A stretch of DNA of 64,000 nt from contig NZ_CP095757.1 of assembly GCF_023093535.1 (NCBI RefSeq), positions 1,488,001 to 1,552,000 on the forward strand, written 5' to 3'. The first letter of the stretch is position 1, and each line of letters begins with the position of its first letter. The notes beneath the pieces are model-generated. The model saw only the letters and a list, made by a program, of their open reading frames with translations. It made no database searches and was not told where the DNA came from. The stretch comes from Halovivax limisalsi. GTDB taxonomy: Archaea; Halobacteriota; Halobacteria; Halobacteriales; Natrialbaceae. Below are positions 61,972 through 64,000 of this stretch, piece by piece. The position numbers and the translations under genes were made by a program.

Positions 61972-63357
61972 CTACAGCCCCCACGGATAGAGCTCCGGGA
62001 CGCCGGTGCGATCCGCGTGCCTCGCGAGGGGATGGAGCGCCGTCGTCTCGTCGACGTGAACGTACGCGTCGTAGCGCTCGGCCAGCACCGTCGGGACGTA
62101 GTTCCCGGACTCGCGATCCGGGTCGTAGACGACGCCGATCGCCCGGTGTCCGCGCTCCTCGTCGAAGACCGAGTCCGACGGCAGGTCGTCCGTCACGAGC
62201 AGGCGGTCCCGCCCGTCGGCGCGGTGGAAGCGCTCCTCGATACTGCCGCGTCGGGCCGGCGGGACGGGCATCCGTTCCATCGGCGCGTCCCAGCGCTCGC
62301 CGGCGACGACCTCCCCGCGGTGGGAGCCGAAGCCGACGAGCGCGACGTCGCCCGCCAGCTCTTCGCGAGCGAGCTGGCCCAGATTCAGGCGGCCGCGACG
62401 CTCCATGTCCGTGGCGCGAGCGTCGCCGACGTGCGTGTTGTGCGCCCACACGATCCCCAGCGCGTCCTCGCCGTGGTGCTCTTGCAGCCGGTCCAGCGTC
62501 TCGGCCATGTGTCGGTCGCGGGTGTTCCACGAGTCGGCACCGCCGCCGACCATCGAGCGATAGTACGCTTCGGCGTTCTTGGCCACGAGGGCGTTCTGCT
62601 CGGCGCTGAACCGTTCGTCTGGGTGCGAATCGCCGTACTCGCCCCCGTCTTCGGTGAGCGACGCGAGCGCGTCGACGACCTCGTCCTCGCACGACTCGGG
62701 CGCGAGCCGGATAGCCTGCGCGTACTCGCGCGCGTCCTCGCCGTAGGGTTCGAAGCAGCGGTAGGCGCGTCTCGCGTCCTCGGCCGCGTCCGGGTCGATC
62801 CGCTCGAGGGCGTCGATCAGGGCCCGCATCGACTCGAAGAGGCCGTAGACGTCGAGGCCGTAGAACCCCGCCCGCTCGCCCGCCTCGCGGGACTCGTTGT
62901 GCGAGGCGAGCCACTCCGCGAAGTCGACGACTTCCCAGTTCGCCCACAGCCACGTCGGCCAGCGGTCGAACCCGTCCAGCACGTCGCGGGCGGATTCGGC
63001 GCCGTCCAGCCCCTTGACGTACCGGTTCACCGCGTAGCAGTCCGCCCAGTCGCCTTCGACGCAGACGTAGGCGCGTCGCCGCGATTGCAGCAACCGGGCG
63101 GTCAGCCACGATCGCCACCGGTAGAACTCCGACGTCCCGTGCGACGCCTCCCCGAGGAGGACGAGGTCGTACTCGCGCAAGCGATCCGCTAGCCCCGCGA
63201 GCGCGGTCGGACCCTCGAGAACGCTCGTTTCCGATCGAATCGTCTCGGTCACCTCGTCGTCGGTCGCCGATGTTCCACTCTCGATCGCCCCACCGTCGGT
63301 CGCCGACGCTCCACTCTCGGTCGACGCCGCCGACGGTTCGGTCCGTGGTGCGGTCAT
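61972..63357 (-). CDS. Erythromycin esterase family protein
   Basis: A 461-residue hydrolase-fold protein. Conserved blocks: DLVLLGEASHGTSEFYRWRSWLT (about 72-94, with the active-site Glu-His), VEGDWADCYAVNRYV, FYGLDVYGLFESM, and HNTHVGDARATDM (about 287) with further His residues. In bacteria related enzymes hydrolyse the erythromycin lactone; here the substrate is unknown because the family is widespread in non-producers. The first 50 residues are low-complexity and carry repeats of SATDG(G/E). ATG 63357. Divergently placed relative to the DUF5787 gene (convergent, 101 bp gap). Confidence 0.88.
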   Translation of the reverse strand: MTAPRTEPSAASTESGASATDGGAIESGTSATDDEVTETIRSETSVLEGPTALAGLADRLREYDLVLLGEASHGTSEFYRWRSWLTARLLQSRRRAYVCVEGDWADCYAVNRYVKGLDGAESARDVLDGFDRWPTWLWANWEVVDFAEWLASHNESREAGERAGFYGLDVYGLFESMRALIDALERIDPDAAEDARRAYRCFEPYGEDAREYAQAIRLAPESCEDEVVDALASLTEDGGEYGDSHPDERFSAEQNALVAKNAEAYYRSMVGGGADSWNTRDRHMAETLDRLQEHHGEDALGIVWAHNTHVGDARATDMERRGRLNLGQLAREELAGDVALVGFGSHRGEVVAGERWDAPMERMPVPPARRGSIEERFHRADGRDRLLVTDDLPSDSVFDEERGHRAIGVVYDPDRESGNYVPTVLAERYDAYVHVDETTALHPLARHADRTGVPELYPWGL

Positions 63358-63507
63358 TCGCGATCGGAGAACCGACCACTTCGTCCCCCATGAGCGTGTC
63401 CGCTTCGTCGTCCGGGGTCCGATGTCGTGGCCGGCGGTTGACCGCGCTTCGTCGGACCGGGAGTCCCTCCCGGGGCGACCCTGGCTCGTAGCCAGCGGCG
63501 GCCGATC

Positions 63508-64000
63508 CTAGGCGTGCTCGGCGAGAAAGTCCGCGACGTCCGCGGCGACTCTCTCCTCCTGGCCGACGAAGAAGTGGTCGGCCGACCACTCGACGACTTC
63601 CGTGTCGCGGCGGCCGGCGGCATCGCGACGGCGAGCGGCCTCGACGACGGGTTCCCAGTCCGCGACGTCGTCGCGCGTCCCGTAGACGACCTGCAGGGCG
63701 ACCCCGCCGTCGAGGTCGTCGATGGCCGACGGGACCTCGAGATCGTCGCCGAGGCTCGCGGTGGGCGCGAGCGCGGAGACGCAGGCCACGTCGACGTCGA
63801 CCGAGGCGGCGGCGAGGATCGCCTCCGCGCCGCCGAAGCTGAACCCGAAGCAGCCGACGGTCTCGACGCGGGCGGCCGCCCACCGGAGCGCGTTCCTGAC
63901 GTCCTCGCACTCGCCGTAGCCCTCGTCCCAGGGGCCGTAATCGAAGCGGAGACAGCCGACGTCGCGGGTCGCGAGGGCGTCGCCGACGGCCCGTAACCGG
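63508..64000 (-). CDS. Alpha/beta hydrolase (dienelactone hydrolase-like), N-terminus cut by window edge
   Basis: The C-terminal 163 codons are inside the window. The nucleophile elbow GFSFGGA is visible (about 63830-63850), preceded by RFDYGPWDEGYGECEDV, and followed by a DDVADWEP segment and SADHFF with the catalytic His near the end. The order Ser...His with an intermediate acidic region matches alpha/beta hydrolases of the CocE/dienelactone group with an alpha/beta lid typical of small esterases. Substrate unknown. The stop lies at 63508-63510 and the frame is open to the right edge. Confidence 0.82.
   Translation of the reverse strand, partial: RLRAVGDALATRDVGCLRFDYGPWDEGYGECEDVRNALRWAAARVETVGCFGFSFGGAEAILAAASVDVDVACVSALAPTASLGDDLEVPSAIDDLDGGVALQVVYGTRDDVADWEPVVEAARRRDAAGRRDTEVVEWSADHFFVGQEERVAADVADFLAEHA

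Noticed and set aside
60086-63910. A stop-free minus-strand frame of about 3.8 kb covering several genes
   Set aside because: High GC removes stop codons from shadow frames. Only 60086-60598 in it reads as protein; the rest is Arg/Pro/Ala-rich and opposite or out of frame to the DUF5787 and esterase genes.

Overview
The window is a stretch of high-GC chromosome from a halophilic archaeon (class Halobacteria). Support comes from strongly acidic predicted proteins, TATA-like boxes about 25-30 nt upstream of start codons with almost no Shine-Dalgarno sites (leaderless transcripts), and lineage markers: FtsZ1, the ubiquitin-like modifier SAMP1, archaeosine enzyme RaSEA, GatD, a geranylgeranyl reductase, D-aminoacyl-tRNA deacylase of the archaeal type, HalOD1 domains and Tat-exported lipoproteins. 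I cannot name the genus. I see no tRNA, rRNA, CRISPR array, transposase or integrase.

Layout. 1-2388: TAXI-type TRAP transporter operon (binding protein, DUF1850, fused permease, the last cut by the left edge). 2688-6867: tandem pair of large paralogues with a CHAT-like C-terminal region lacking the usual catalytic residues. 6978-13041: histidine kinase, DUF1328 membrane protein, two small zinc-finger proteins, RaSEA, and an unrecognised 401-residue protein with a very AT-rich promoter. 13389-18753: gluconeogenic fba-fbp pair, a Tat-exported trypsin-like peptidase, acyl-CoA carboxylase. 19118-25641: small membrane proteins and a nucleoside-breakdown neighbourhood (nucleoside phosphorylase, PfkB kinase, DeoC), DUF63 protein, potassium channel. 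25791-32802: SAMP1, GNAT, GatD, small regulators. 31819-37309: pabB-pabA-pabC operon, helix-hairpin-helix protein, aroE. 37468-46649: Ca2+/Na+ exchanger, SDR enzyme, DtdA, large HTH protein, ftsZ1, ferredoxin, geranylgeranyl reductase. 47013-49140: MFS transporter and AAC(3)-like acetyltransferase.

49276-56763 is visibly lower in GC and carries a potassium-uptake and stress set: TrkH, TrkA, two Usp-type proteins, two Lrp-type regulators (one fused to a TrkA-C domain), zinc-ribbon proteins and a HalOD1 protein. Two genes in it look frameshifted. It reads as an acquired island that is partly decaying. 57225-64000 returns to high GC: M20 amidohydrolase, an S10-like protein, Nudix hydrolase, a TumE-like toxin/HTH pair, DUF5787 nuclease-like protein, erythromycin-esterase-like protein and a truncated alpha/beta hydrolase.

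Three intergenic blocks (about 26148-26560, 46655-46870, 56930-57160) are mosaics of short perfect hairpins sharing a common end module; stem sequences change between copies while pairing is kept. Together with the degenerate CHAT pair they are the least explained parts of the window.
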